NCBI RefSeq assembly: GCF_003688285.1
Contig: NZ_RCNT01000001.1
Coordinates: 310,001 to 374,000 of the forward strand
Origin: Rhodophyticola porphyridii
GTDB taxonomy: Bacteria; Pseudomonadota; Alphaproteobacteria; Rhodobacterales; Rhodobacteraceae
Length of the DNA: 64,000 nt
Direction of reading: 5' to 3'
Shown: positions 44,270 to 53,689 of the stretch, in pieces
Layout: each line of letters opens with the position of its first letter
Position numbering within the stretch: position 1 is the first letter of the stretch
Notes under the pieces: model-generated
The model's input: only the letters and a program-made list of their open reading frames with translations
Databases searched by the model: none
Told to the model about the DNA's origin: nothing
Translations under genes and position numbers: made by a program

Positions 44270-44580
44270 GGCCAGATCTGTCGTACCTGCAGCGTGATCG
44301 GCCAGTTGTCCACCGCGTCTGACAGTGTAACACGGCGATCACGCTTTTATGACGGGGCTGTGACCCCACGGCAAACGGGAAAAATTATCATTACAAAACA
44401 AGCAGTTGATAATGTGCCCAAAAAATAGGCAAATCGATGAAGGGGGCCAAAAACAAGGAGAAAATTGTCCTGACCAAGATTTATCCTGAGGCTTGTCCAC
44501 AGGAACCGTGGAAAGCTTTGGGGTTGAACCCCGCCTCCTCTCATTGCAGCGAGGCAGAGAATCGCCGAGACCTTTGAGAC
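44270..44580. other. AT-rich intergenic region with DnaA-box-like repeats upstream of uvrC
   Basis: These 311 bases hold no recognised gene. The stretch 44377-44470 is notably AT-rich for this genome. Three same-direction 9-mers close to TTATCCACA follow: TTGTCCTGA (44465), TTATCCTGA (44481) and TTGTCCACA (44493), and another, TTGTCCACC, is at 44306. They may be DnaA sites or simply a promoter region for uvrC. Nothing else needed for an origin (partition or dnaA genes) is nearby. Confidence 0.4.
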
Positions 44581-46443
44581 ATGCCTGAAAACCGTGCAGA
44601 AGCCGTGCCGACCGGGCACACCGTGATCCAGTCCTATCTGAAGGTGCTCGACAACTCTCCGGGTGTCTACAGAATGCTCGATCCGCAATCCCGTGTGCTT
44701 TACGTGGGAAAGGCGCGCGCGCTCAGGAGGCGGGTTTCGAGTTACGCCAAACCGGCGGGGCACGATCCGCGGATCGCCAGGATGATCCGCGAGACGGCAT
44801 CAATGATGTTCCTGACCACACGCACGGAAACCGAAGCGCTGCTTCTTGAACAGAACCTGATCAAGCAGCTCAAGCCGCGCTATAACGTGCTGCTTCGGGA
44901 TGACAAGAGTTTCCCCAATATCCTGGTCTCCGCCGAACATCCCTTTCCCCAGATCAAGAAGCATCGCGGGGCAAAGAAGGAGAAGGGCGGCTATTTCGGG
45001 CCTTTTGCCAGCGCGGGGGCGGTCAACCGGACACTGAACCAGTTGCAGAAGGCGTTTCTGCTCCGCAACTGTTCGGATGCGACATTCGACAGCCGGACGC
45101 GGCCCTGCCTGCTTTATCAGATCAAGCGCTGTTCCGCGCCCTGCGTCGGCTACATCTCCGAACAGGATTACGCCGCCTCGGTCAAGGATGCGGAACGGTT
45201 TCTGTCGGGCAACAGCACAAAGATACAGGAGACGCTGGCCGGCGAGATGGCAGCCGCATCCGAGGCGATGGAGTTCGAGCGTGCCGCGGCGCTTCGCGAC
45301 CGGATCCGCGCCCTGACCAACGTGCAGTCGGCTCAGGGCATCAATCCCAAAGGCGTAACCGAGGCCGATGTCATCGCGCTCCATATGGAAGGCGGGCAGG
45401 CCTGCGTGCAGGTCTTCTTCATCCGCGCCAATCAGAACTGGGGCAATCGCGATTTCTATCCGCGGGTTTCAGGGGCAGAGGCGCCCGAAGTCCTTGAGGC
45501 TTTCATCGGCCAGTTCTACAGCACCAAAGATCCGCCACGGCAATTGCTCCTGTCGCACGGTATCGAAAACGATGATCTGATGGCCGAGGCGTTGAGCGAG
45601 AAACTCGGCCGGAAGGTGGAGATCCTCGTGCCGCAACGGGGCGAGAAGATGGAGCTTGTCGCAGGCGCCGCGCGAAACGCGCGCGAGAGCCTTGCGCGCA
45701 AGATGGCCGAGACCGCGACCCAGTCGAAGCTTCTTGCCGGGCTGGCCGCGGCTTTCAATCTCGATGCCCCGCCGAAACGGATCGAGGTCTATGACAACTC
45801 GCATATCCAGGGCAGCAACGCGGTCGGAGGAATGATCGTCGCGGGACCGGACGGATTGATGAAATCGCAGTATCGCAAGTTCAACATCAGGGGTACGGAT
45901 ATCACGCCGGGCGATGATTTCGGCATGATGAAAGAGGTTCTGACCCGCCGGTTCCAGCGGCTGCTGAAAGAGGATCCGGACCGCGAGAGCGAAGCGTGGC
46001 CCGATCTGCTTCTGATCGACGGGGGGGGCGGGCAGATCAGTGCCGTGGCAGAGATCATGGGCGATCTGGGTGTCGATGACATTCCCTTCATCGGAATCGC
46101 GAAGGGTATCGACCGGAATGCGGGAAAAGAGGAGTTCCACCGCATTGGCACCCGGCCCTTCGCGCTCAGGCATAATGATCCGGTGCTATATTTCATCCAA
46201 CGTCTTCGCGACGAGGCGCACCGCTTCGCCATTGGCGCACATCGTCAGAAACGGGCCAAGGGGGTCTCGGCCACGCCCTTGGACGATGTGCCCGGCGTCG
46301 GCAGCACCCGCAAACGCGCGCTTCTTGGCCATTTCGGCAGCGCCAAGGCGGTGGCCCGTGCCGGTCTCTCCGATCTCAAGGCGGTGGACGGGATCTCCGA
46401 TGCGATGGCGGAAACGATCTATGACTTCTTTCACGAGCGTTGA
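44581..46443 (+). CDS. uvrC: Excinuclease ABC subunit C
   Basis: The 620-aa protein has the GIY-YIG nuclease domain (GVYRMLD...VLYVGKA, residues about 27-50), a UVR motif ([17 protein letters not shown]) near residue 240, the RNase-H-like endonuclease region with YDNSHIQGS and LIDGGGGQ, and C-terminal HhH repeats ([14 protein letters not shown]). It makes both incisions in nucleotide excision repair with UvrAB. The ATG at 44581 fits the family N-terminus. No LexA box was found upstream. Confidence 0.96.
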   Translation: MPENRAEAVPTGHTVIQSYLKVLDNSPGVYRMLDPQSRVLYVGKARALRRRVSSYAKPAGHDPRIARMIRETASMMFLTTRTETEALLLEQNLIKQLKPRYNVLLRDDKSFPNILVSAEHPFPQIKKHRGAKKEKGGYFGPFASAGAVNRTLNQLQKAFLLRNCSDATFDSRTRPCLLYQIKRCSAPCVGYISEQDYAASVKDAERFLSGNSTKIQETLAGEMAAASEAMEFERAAALRDRIRALTNVQSAQGINPKGVTEADVIALHMEGGQACVQVFFIRANQNWGNRDFYPRVSGAEAPEVLEAFIGQFYSTKDPPRQLLLSHGIENDDLMAEALSEKLGRKVEILVPQRGEKMELVAGAARNARESLARKMAETATQSKLLAGLAAAFNLDAPPKRIEVYDNSHIQGSNAVGGMIVAGPDGLMKSQYRKFNIRGTDITPGDDFGMMKEVLTRRFQRLLKEDPDRESEAWPDLLLIDGGGGQISAVAEIMGDLGVDDIPFIGIAKGIDRNAGKEEFHRIGTRPFALRHNDPVLYFIQRLRDEAHRFAIGAHRQKRAKGVSATPLDDVPGVGSTRKRALLGHFGSAKAVARAGLSDLKAVDGISDAMAETIYDFFHER

Positions 46444-46450
46444 GGCGGCC

Positions 46451-46570
46451 ATGCGCTATAAGGACCCGATGCGGCCTCCGCGCGGGATGCCTCCGCCGGA
46501 GGTGCAGGGCCGGCTTCGGGATCGGATGCCCGGCCCTCGCCCGTCATGGCCCAACCCGTTAACTAGGTGA
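46451..46570 (+). CDS. Possible 39-aa Pro/Arg-rich protein between uvrC and pgsA
   Basis: The ATG lies 7 nt after the uvrC stop with GAGG just before it. The 39 residues are rich in Pro, Arg and Met and show no domain. The frame ends 36 nt before pgsA. It may be a real small protein or a chance open frame in GC-rich sequence; I cannot recognise it. Confidence 0.3.
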   Translation: MRYKDPMRPPRGMPPPEVQGRLRDRMPGPRPSWPNPLTR

Positions 46571-46606
46571 TGGCATTCGGGCGCGGCGGCATTTACACCT
46601 AGCTTC

Positions 46607-47269
46607 ATGACTTGGACATTGCCCAATATACTGACTGTCTTCCGGCTGATCGCGGCGCCGGCCCTGGGCCTTGTTTTCCTGCTTTTTGCGCGGCCCTACG
46701 CGGACTGGCTGGCACTGATCCTGTTCATCACCGCATCGCTGACCGACTATGTCGACGGATATCTGGCGCGCAAATGGGGCCAGGTCAGCAAGTTCGGCGC
46801 GATGCTCGATCCGATTGCCGACAAGGCCATGGTGGTGATCGCGCTGGCGGTGTTGCTGGGTATTCTGGGCGTGACCGGCTGGCTGATGATCCCGGTCGTG
46901 GCGATCCTGTTTCGCGAGGTTTTTGTCTCCGGCTTGAGGGAGTTTTTGGGCGATACGGCAGGCACGCTCAAAGTGACGCAACTGGCGAAATGGAAGACAA
47001 CCGTGCAGATGGTCGCGATCTCGCTGCTGTTCGCCTGGGGATTGTTCGAACATTTCTTCGGAATGCAGATCTATGGAATGGACGGCGAGATTGTCCGCGA
47101 TGTTCTGGGCGGCCTCGTGGAGGACGAGTTCGGGCTGCTCTGGAAATACTATGGCTTGCTTCTGACCTCATGGGGCGGGCTGGCGCTGTTATGGCTGGCC
47201 GCGGGCCTTACACTGATCACCGGGGGGGACTATTTCTTGAAGGCGATGCCCTATCTGCGGGAGGAATGA
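46607..47269 (+). CDS. pgsA: CDP-diacylglycerol--glycerol-3-phosphate 3-phosphatidyltransferase
   Basis: The 220-aa membrane enzyme carries the CDP-alcohol phosphotransferase motif D-x2-DG-x2-AR-x8-G-x3-D-x3-D (DYVDGYLARKWGQVSKFGAM to DPIAD). It makes phosphatidylglycerol phosphate at the inner membrane. About four to five hydrophobic segments follow. It precedes moaD by 4 nt. Confidence 0.95.
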   Translation: MTWTLPNILTVFRLIAAPALGLVFLLFARPYADWLALILFITASLTDYVDGYLARKWGQVSKFGAMLDPIADKAMVVIALAVLLGILGVTGWLMIPVVAILFREVFVSGLREFLGDTAGTLKVTQLAKWKTTVQMVAISLLFAWGLFEHFFGMQIYGMDGEIVRDVLGGLVEDEFGLLWKYYGLLLTSWGGLALLWLAAGLTLITGGDYFLKAMPYLREE

Positions 47270-47273
47270 CCGG

Positions 47274-47519
47274 ATGGATCTGCGCTATTTCGCTTGGCTG
47301 AGAGAACGGATCGGAACCGGCCATGAAAAGGTCGAGACCGAGGCTACGACGGTCGCCGAGCTGATCGAAGAGTTGAAACGACGGGATGAGGCCTATGCCT
47401 TCGCCTTTTCCGATCTCACGGCGATTCGGGCCGCCGTGGATCAGGATCTGGTCGAACTCGACGCACCTATTACCGGCGCCCGCGAGGTCGCGTTTTTCCC
47501 GCCGATGACCGGAGGCTAG
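47274..47519 (+). CDS. moaD: Molybdopterin synthase sulfur carrier subunit
   Basis: The 81-aa ubiquitin-like protein ends in TGG, the C-terminal di-glycine that is thiocarboxylated. FFPPMTGG is typical for MoaD. It donates sulfur to precursor Z together with the MoaE subunit encoded 5 nt downstream. Confidence 0.95.
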   Translation: MDLRYFAWLRERIGTGHEKVETEATTVAELIEELKRRDEAYAFAFSDLTAIRAAVDQDLVELDAPITGAREVAFFPPMTGG

Positions 47520-47524
47520 GGGCG

Positions 47525-47965
47525 ATGATCCGCGTTCAGGCCGAACCGTTCGACATGGGGGCGGAGCTGACCCGCTTCACCGGTTCCGTATCCGGGGCCG
47601 GTGCGGTGGTCAGCTTCTGCGGTCTTGTCCGGGATGTGGCCAGCGGTGATCTGGACCGGATGGTGATCGAACACTACCCGGGCATGACCGAAAAGGCCCT
47701 GGCCGGGATCGCGGATCAGGCGCGCGCGCGCTGGTCTCTGGCCGGTGTCTTCGTGCTGCACCGTTATGGCGAGATGCGCCCGGGCGAGCTGATCATGATG
47801 GTCGCCACCGCGTCCCGGCATCGGGCGGATGCTTTCGCGGCGGCCGAGTTCCTGATGGACTACCTGAAATCCCGCGCGCCTTTCTGGAAACAGGAAATCA
47901 CGGCCGATGGCGGCCAGTGGGTCGCGGCGAAAGACGAAGACGAAGCGGCACTCAGACGCTGGTAA
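47525..47965 (+). CDS. moaE: Molybdopterin synthase catalytic subunit
   Basis: The 146-aa protein has the MoaE fold with FCGLVRD near residue 37, HRYGEM, SRHRADAF and the active-site lysines in PFWKQE. With MoaD it converts cyclic pyranopterin monophosphate to molybdopterin. Its neighbours are moaD and, 36 nt away, the convergent membrane protein gene. Confidence 0.95.
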   Translation: MIRVQAEPFDMGAELTRFTGSVSGAGAVVSFCGLVRDVASGDLDRMVIEHYPGMTEKALAGIADQARARWSLAGVFVLHRYGEMRPGELIMMVATASRHRADAFAAAEFLMDYLKSRAPFWKQEITADGGQWVAAKDEDEAALRRW

Positions 47966-48001
47966 TGCGCCCCTGTTCCGCTTCTCGGCCTCGTTGGCCT
48001 C

Positions 48002-48334
48002 TCAGCCCTGTCCCTGATTGACGCGTTCCACATAGGCGCGCAATTCTTCGGCCTCGTGGCGCGCCTCGCGCAATCCTTCCATCGCGGCGCGCAGCTCCGC
48101 CTCGGTCTGGCTCAGCTGATTGGTCAGCTCGGCCTCCCGCTGCTGAAGATAGATGATCGCCTGATCGCGGGTTTCCTCCGCATCGTGCAGCGCCCTGGCC
48201 ATCTCGTCCATTTCACTCAGATCCGCGCCGGTCACGCGGCTGAACCGATGCACCAGCCAGTTTGCGAACCAGCCAAGGGCAAAGGCCACAAACAGGATGA
48301 TCGCGATGGCAACGATAAACTCAGTTCTGTTCAT
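48002..48334 (-). CDS. Membrane-anchored coiled-coil protein
   Basis: The 110-aa protein has one N-terminal membrane helix (about residues 6-26) and then a long heptad-rich coiled coil (EETRDQAIIYLQQREAEL...). I do not recognise a family. Its start at 48334 overlaps the last 14 nt of the OmpA-family gene, which suggests joint translation and perhaps a shared envelope role. Confidence 0.75.
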   Translation of the reverse strand: MNRTEFIVAIAIILFVAFALGWFANWLVHRFSRVTGADLSEMDEMARALHDAEETRDQAIIYLQQREAELTNQLSQTEAELRAAMEGLREARHEAEELRAYVERVNQGQG

Positions 48335-50234
48335 CCGGGTCCTCTTCGGCGGGCGGTTCTTCCGCCTCCGCCGGGGCGGTTTCGACGGGTTCCTCCGTGT
48401 CTGACCTCTGGCTAGACGGCACACCGCCCGCAAGCAACCGGAATTCGATGCGGCGATTGCGCTCGCGGCCCTCCTCGGTGTCATTGGTGTCGATCGGCTG
48501 CGTTTCGCCGTAGCCCTGTGCCGTCAGGTTCGAAATCAGAACACCGCGCGCCAGAAGACCGTTCAACACCGCATCCGCCCGCGCCTGGGACAGGTTGAGG
48601 TTCATGGTTTCGCGGCCCTGGCTGTCGGTGTGCCCACCGATCTCCATCCGCGCATGACGGCAATCGGGCAGGATCTCGGCCACACGGTCCAGAATCGCGC
48701 CGGATTCCTCGTTGATCTCGACCGACCCCGGATCGAAGGTGATCTTGCGTTCGGAAAGCAGCGTGCGAATCCGCTCCACGCATTCCTCCGCTGTCGGGAT
48801 ATTGGCGGTCGGGTCCAGCAATTCCTGATAGGTCACGTCGATCTCGAAATTCTGCGCCTCGCCCAGCTTCTCCGACAACAGCCGCGACAGGTCCGACACC
48901 GCGTTCTGGCTGCCGGTATTGCCCCGAACCGTGACGAGCCCGGGATCAATCGTCACGCTGCCGTTGTTCAGCATCGCCAGAGCCTCAAGCCCCGCCAGAA
49001 CCCGTACGGACCAGCCATCGGGCAGGTTGTCGTCTCTCCGGGTGGCCAGATAGGTATCGTCGCCGCCAAGCGTGGCGCGGGCGTATGCGTAGACCACGCG
49101 CTCCGCCTGATCATCCGGCAGGCGCCCGCGCAGCTGGACATAGCCCTCGGGGCTTCGCGTCGCGACAAAGCTGGGTGGGCCGTCATTTCCCGCGCCTTCC
49201 GGCGGATCGGGCAGGACACCGTGAACCGAGAAGACCGCGGGAAGATCCGCGTCCAGCTCTCCGACGACCCGATCGAACAGGCCCTCCGGCGTGCCTTCCG
49301 CCGCGATCAGAGTCACATCGGCGTCTGAGAAGGTCAGGGTTCCGGCACCCAGTGCGGTGAGCGCCTGCATCCCGGTTTCCACCGCCTGCGCCCATTGCGG
49401 CGAGGGTACGCCGATACCGATCTCGCACTCCTCAGGGCCGGTCAGCCCGGCATTTCGAGCAGCGCGCAGAATGACGGTACGCGCCATTTCGGTATCGGCG
49501 GAACAGGCCTCGAACCGGGCCCCGTCGAGGCTGCGCACAAACCGCAGGGTGAACGGTGTGATCACCGGGCGGGGGGCCGAGATATCCATCACGACCTCTA
49601 TACCTTCCGGCATTGCCCTGTTGAGAGCAGCTTCGAAGCGTGCGCGTTCTTCGATGCTTTCGCTGACGGCGGTGATCGTCACCTGTCCGTCAAAGACCGA
49701 AATCTGGGACCTCGGCAACTCGTTCAGCGCGCGCAGACCGAACTCCATCGCTGCCCGCCAGTCGGAGGGAACGGGGTAGCTTGCGGTTTCCACCATATTG
49801 GCCACTTCGACCCCGTTGCGAATGCCCGCTATGCCCTCGGCCACGGCCTCCCGGCCGATTTCTTCAGGGATCAGGCCGATCAGTGAAATCCCGTCGCCGT
49901 TGCGCAACATCTCAAGTGAAAATCGCGGCGGGGCCACGCTGTCGGCTTCGGCTACATCCAGCGCGTCGATGATCCGGTCGGCATCCACAACGGCGCCCGC
50001 CCGGCTCAGCGCGCGGAAGCGGGCGGCTTCATCGGGCGCGGTGCCGGTCAGCTCGACCTGCAAACCGTTGGCGGTGACGACCACCCAATCCAGACCCTCC
50101 TCACGCATGGAGAACGTAACCGCCTCGGTCGAGCGGTCCTCGATCGTGTTCGCCGCCATCACTGCCACGCCGACAAAGAGCAAGCCGGCGATCAGGAATG
50201 CTAAGACAGCGACGAGGGTGGAGGTTTTGCTCAT
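48321..50234 (-). CDS. OmpA-family protein with BON-like repeats
   Basis: The 637-aa protein has an N-terminal membrane helix (residues 7-30), several BON-like alpha/beta repeats (about residues 40-470, e.g. QVELTGTAPDEAARF, GYVQLRGRLPDDQAERV), and a C-terminal OmpA peptidoglycan-binding domain (IGGHTDSQGRETMNLNLSQ, near residues 530-600). A Glu/Pro-rich tail ends it. It probably links the inner membrane to peptidoglycan, with repeats in the periplasm. Confidence 0.88.
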   Translation of the reverse strand: MSKTSTLVAVLAFLIAGLLFVGVAVMAANTIEDRSTEAVTFSMREEGLDWVVVTANGLQVELTGTAPDEAARFRALSRAGAVVDADRIIDALDVAEADSVAPPRFSLEMLRNGDGISLIGLIPEEIGREAVAEGIAGIRNGVEVANMVETASYPVPSDWRAAMEFGLRALNELPRSQISVFDGQVTITAVSESIEERARFEAALNRAMPEGIEVVMDISAPRPVITPFTLRFVRSLDGARFEACSADTEMARTVILRAARNAGLTGPEECEIGIGVPSPQWAQAVETGMQALTALGAGTLTFSDADVTLIAAEGTPEGLFDRVVGELDADLPAVFSVHGVLPDPPEGAGNDGPPSFVATRSPEGYVQLRGRLPDDQAERVVYAYARATLGGDDTYLATRRDDNLPDGWSVRVLAGLEALAMLNNGSVTIDPGLVTVRGNTGSQNAVSDLSRLLSEKLGEAQNFEIDVTYQELLDPTANIPTAEECVERIRTLLSERKITFDPGSVEINEESGAILDRVAEILPDCRHARMEIGGHTDSQGRETMNLNLSQARADAVLNGLLARGVLISNLTAQGYGETQPIDTNDTEEGRERNRRIEFRLLAGGVPSSQRSDTEEPVETAPAEAEEPPAEEDPDEQN

Positions 50235-50300
50235 GTCTCAAGGTCCGACTTTGCCCAAGGGAGTGGCCTTGGCCTTAACGCCTTGGCGAAGGGCGTTCAA

Positions 50301-51266
50301 TCAAAGCAATGCCGACAAGGCGAAAAACAGCGCAACAAGCAGTCCGGGGTCCCTGTTGCTACGGAACAGGTGCATGCAGGTCTCCGGCTCGTCGATCTGA
50401 AGTCGGCTCAGTTGCCACGCCATGTGCCAGCCAAAAGCCCAGGCCCCGGCCAATGCAAGTGTCAGCGCCAGAAAGTTGCCGCCCGGGATCAGCGCCAGAA
50501 TGATCGCAACCGCCATCAGGATAACCGACGCCACCATGAAACCGCGCAGCCACGCCTTGCTGTTCTCGCCGAACAGACGAGCGGTTGATTTCACCCCGAT
50601 CAGCGCGTCGTCTTCGCTGTCCTGATGGGCATAGATCGTGTCGTAGAACAGGGTCCAGGCGATACCCGCCAGATAAAGCGCTACTGCTGGCCAGGCCAGG
50701 CTGCCGGAATGCGCCGTCCAGGCCAGAAGCGCTCCCCAGTTGAAGGCGAGGCCCAGAAAGACCTGCGGCCACCATGTGAAACGCTTGGCGAAGGGATAGA
50801 TCGCCACCGGCAGAAGCGAGAGAAGCCCGAGCAATATGGCATTCAGATTGAAGGTCAACAGAATCCCGAGGGCGAGCAGCGATTGGACCACCAGCCAGAC
50901 AAGGGCCTGTCTGACACTTACCTGACCCGACGGGATCGGGCGCAACCTCGTGCGTGCCACGGCGGCATCGAACTCCCTGTCGGAAATGTCGTTCCAGGTG
51001 CACCCGGCCCCCCGCATAAGGAATGCGCCGATCGCACATCCGACGATGATCCACAGATCGAACAGGCGCAGGCCGTCCGGATCAGCCGAGGCTGCCAGCA
51101 ATACGCCCCACCAGCAGGGTAGCAGCAGCAACCATGTGCCGATGGGCCGGTCCGCCCGGCTGAGCCTGAGATAGGGCCGCGCCGCGGCGGGCGCATACGT
51201 ATCGACCCAGTTGCCACGAACGGCATCGGCCACTTGCCCCTCTGGCGTTTCCCCGGTCCCGGCCAT
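50301..51266 (-). CDS. ubiA: 4-hydroxybenzoate polyprenyltransferase
   Basis: The 321-aa membrane protein has the two aspartate-rich motifs of UbiA prenyltransferases, NDISDREFD and YDTIYAHQDSEDD, with about eight or nine helices. It attaches the polyprenyl chain to 4-hydroxybenzoate in ubiquinone synthesis. The ATG at 51266 is 12 nt from the divergent rsmE start, so the two genes share a very short promoter space. Confidence 0.93.
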   Translation of the reverse strand: MAGTGETPEGQVADAVRGNWVDTYAPAAARPYLRLSRADRPIGTWLLLLPCWWGVLLAASADPDGLRLFDLWIIVGCAIGAFLMRGAGCTWNDISDREFDAAVARTRLRPIPSGQVSVRQALVWLVVQSLLALGILLTFNLNAILLGLLSLLPVAIYPFAKRFTWWPQVFLGLAFNWGALLAWTAHSGSLAWPAVALYLAGIAWTLFYDTIYAHQDSEDDALIGVKSTARLFGENSKAWLRGFMVASVILMAVAIILALIPGGNFLALTLALAGAWAFGWHMAWQLSRLQIDEPETCMHLFRSNRDPGLLVALFFALSALL

Positions 51267-51278
51267 AGGTTTTGCTCC

Positions 51279-52010
51279 ATGTCGACGCATGCGAAAATCA
51301 GGCTTTATGTAGAGCACCCTTTGGGGGCAGGGCAAACGGTCCCACTGTCGCGGGACCAGGCGCATTATCTCTTCGGGGTGATGCGGCAGGTCGTCGGCGG
51401 CGCGGTTCTGCTGTTCAATGGGGAACATGGCGAGTGGCGTGCAGAGATCGTGGAGGCGGGTAAACGCGGCGGCGTTCTGTCTTGTATCGAGCAGACGGCG
51501 CCGCTGCGGCTGCCGCCGGATCTCTGGCTGCTTTTCGCGCCGATCAAGAAGGCGCGCACCGATTTCATCGTCGAAAAAGCGGCTGAACTGGGGGCGGCCC
51601 GCATCTGCCCGGTGCAGACTGACTTTACCAATGCCGAGCGTATCCGTCAGGACAGGCTGCAAGCCCATGCCATCGAGGCGGCGGAGCAATGCGGCGGGAC
51701 ATATGTGCCCCACGTGGCTGCGATGCAGCGTCTGGAAAAGACACTGTCGGATTGGCCCGCGAACCGCAGGCTGATCTTTGCCGACGAGGCGCTTGTTGGT
51801 GCGAGAGCCGTGCTTGAAGCTGCTCCGCGATCCGACAAATGGGCCATCCTGATCGGCCCCGAAGGTGGGTTCAGCCCCACCGAGCGTAACCGTCTGCACG
51901 ATTTGCCATTCGTCACTCCGATCAGCCTTGGCCCGCGCATTCTGCGGGCGGACACGGCTGCGGTGGCGGCTCTGACGCTGTTTCAGGCCACGCGGGGGGA
52001 TTGGGAATGA
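51279..52010 (+). CDS. rsmE: 16S rRNA (uracil-1498-N3)-methyltransferase
   Basis: The 243-aa SPOUT-family protein has the N-terminal PUA-like domain (RLYVEHPLGAG) and the C-terminal knot with ILIGPEGGFSPTE and LGPRILRADTAAVAAL, which bind AdoMet. It methylates U1498 of 16S rRNA. Its stop overlaps the acetyltransferase-like gene start by ATGA. Confidence 0.95.
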   Translation: MSTHAKIRLYVEHPLGAGQTVPLSRDQAHYLFGVMRQVVGGAVLLFNGEHGEWRAEIVEAGKRGGVLSCIEQTAPLRLPPDLWLLFAPIKKARTDFIVEKAAELGAARICPVQTDFTNAERIRQDRLQAHAIEAAEQCGGTYVPHVAAMQRLEKTLSDWPANRRLIFADEALVGARAVLEAAPRSDKWAILIGPEGGFSPTERNRLHDLPFVTPISLGPRILRADTAAVAALTLFQATRGDWE

Positions 52011-52843
52011 CGCCTGCCCAACCCGCGGACCGGGACGCTATTGTCGAGTTTCTGAGCCGTCATGTCCTGAACTCCATGTTCCCGCTGTCCAACCTGATGA
52101 GACACGGGATGGAAACTGGGCACCCCCATGCCACGCGGTTCTGGATGATCAGGCGGGCGGGGCGGATTACCGACGTGATTGGTCTGACCGGGAGCGGTAT
52201 GGTTCTGCCGCAATGCCCAAGCGAACCCTGGCAGGCTGCACGCCGTACCCTGAGAGGCACGCGCGTGACAGGAATTGTGGGGCCTGCTGATCAGGTTCGC
52301 CCGCTCAGCGAAGCACTCGGTTTATCTCGCCACAAGATGTTGATCAGCGCGGACGAACCGCAATACGTGCTTGATCTTGAGCGCCTTGTGATACCGTCCG
52401 GTCCCGGATGGCTGATCCCGGCCGGGAAGGCGCAACTTCCGGTTCTGCTGGACTGGCGCGCGGCATATCAGATGGAGACCCTTGGGCACGGCGCGGAAGC
52501 CGCGAAGGCCGATGCCGCCTCCACCGTTTCGGGCTGGATTGATGAGCGATCGCACATGATCCTGACCGACGGGAAAGACCTGCTGGCGCTGACCGGGATC
52601 AACGCATCGGCGATGTCGGTCGTGCAGGTCGGCGGAGTTTATACGCCGCCCGCCCTTCGGCGGCGTGGGCATGCCAGGCGGGCCGTAGCCCTGCACCTGG
52701 CCCAACTGCGCGATGCCGGCCGGGCGGATCGGGCAACCCTCTTCGCCGCCAGCGAGGCCGCGGCACGGGCCTATATGGCGATCGGATTCCATCACATCGG
52801 GACCTTCACGATCAGCTTGCTTGAGGAGCCGGCGCATGTCTGA
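52007..52843 (+). CDS. GNAT-family N-acetyltransferase-like protein
   Basis: The 278-aa protein has an N-terminal region of unclear fold and a C-terminal GNAT core with VQVGGVYTPPALRRRGHARRAV, the acetyl-CoA pyrophosphate-binding segment (R/Q-x-x-G-x-G/A), and FAASEAAARAYMAIGF. The substrate is unknown. The ATG at 52007 overlaps the rsmE stop. The last 8 nt overlap a 21-codon frame that leads into the next gene. Confidence 0.82.
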   Translation: MTPAQPADRDAIVEFLSRHVLNSMFPLSNLMRHGMETGHPHATRFWMIRRAGRITDVIGLTGSGMVLPQCPSEPWQAARRTLRGTRVTGIVGPADQVRPLSEALGLSRHKMLISADEPQYVLDLERLVIPSGPGWLIPAGKAQLPVLLDWRAAYQMETLGHGAEAAKADAASTVSGWIDERSHMILTDGKDLLALTGINASAMSVVQVGGVYTPPALRRRGHARRAVALHLAQLRDAGRADRATLFAASEAAARAYMAIGFHHIGTFTISLLEEPAHV

Positions 52844-52901
52844 TCATCCCTGTCTGAAGCCGCGCGGGCGATGCGGGGCTTGCGCCGGTGATCCGACATG
52901 A
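52836..52901 (+). CDS. Possible 21-aa CxxC protein, translational coupler
   Basis: The ATG is preceded by AGGAG at 7 nt spacing, an unusually good ribosome site, while the next gene at 52898 has none. The peptide reads MSDHPCLKPRGRCGACAGDP plus a terminal Thr, with Cys6 and a CxxC at 13-16. It ends in a TGA overlapping the next ATG. The placement suggests a real short protein or leader whose translation brings ribosomes to the downstream gene. I do not recognise the peptide. Confidence 0.5.
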   Translation: MSDHPCLKPRGRCGACAGDPT

Positions 52902-53689
52902 CCGCGCCGCGCCTGCATGTCATACCCGCGATCGGCTGCCACAAGGCCCTTGTGCTCAGACGCGGGCCGACCGATCAGGTCGCCAGCCTGATATGGGACA
53001 GGCGCAACGGTGTGGTGACACTTGGCCAATGGCTGAAGGGTGGGATCTATGAATACCGGAGCGATCTGTCGCCGGATGCGCGGCATATGATCGTCTTTGC
53101 GGGCAACGGAGCGCGCTGGTGGACCGCGATTTCGAGGGCCCCCTGGCTGACCGCGCTCAGCGTCCGGGTGCAAGCCGATGCCTGGCACGGTGGTGGTGCG
53201 TTCACGCCGGAGGGGCGGATATGGCTAAATGGGGCCGAGCCGTTGTCCGACCCGCCGGACGGGCTGCGCGCGGCGCAGGTCGATGCCTATCCCCACGCCA
53301 CAGACGGCTTGCACATGGGTGGGCTTTACCTTGCGATGATGGGCGCGCGCGGCTGGACGCATGCAAACGGCGACGCATATCATGCCGAACTGGTCAAACC
53401 CCTTGCGAATGGTTGGCAGGTGACCCTGCACTTTGAAATCGGGCAGAAAAACCGTGCGCTGATCAGCAATCGCTATGCTCTGGTGCGAAGTGACGGGGTG
53501 AGGATGCCACAACCGGACTGGGAGTGGGCCGAGCCCTGGGATGGCGGCCTGCAACTGGCGCGTGACGGTGCGCTCTGGTTTGCGAAGCCGGGGAAAGACG
53601 GGCTGGAAGAGGTTGCGCGGATATATGATTTCAAGGGCATGAGATTCGATGCGCGCCCCGCACCCTATGCCGGGGTCAACCGATCATGA
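52898..53689 (+). CDS. Conserved hypothetical protein, beta-rich
   Basis: The 263-aa protein is Trp-rich (e.g. IWDRRNGVVTLGQWLKGGIYE, GARGWTHANGDAY) with no signal peptide or membrane helix. Many aromatic and Gly residues suggest a beta-sheet fold. I cannot assign a function. It is coupled to the preceding 21-aa frame and overlaps the next gene by 4 nt. Confidence 0.7.
   Translation: MTAPRLHVIPAIGCHKALVLRRGPTDQVASLIWDRRNGVVTLGQWLKGGIYEYRSDLSPDARHMIVFAGNGARWWTAISRAPWLTALSVRVQADAWHGGGAFTPEGRIWLNGAEPLSDPPDGLRAAQVDAYPHATDGLHMGGLYLAMMGARGWTHANGDAYHAELVKPLANGWQVTLHFEIGQKNRALISNRYALVRSDGVRMPQPDWEWAEPWDGGLQLARDGALWFAKPGKDGLEEVARIYDFKGMRFDARPAPYAGVNRS

Noticed and set aside
44270-44580. Chromosomal replication origin
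   Set aside because: Box-like sequences and AT-rich DNA are present, but no dnaA, parAB, hemE or gid genes are nearby and the boxes deviate from consensus.
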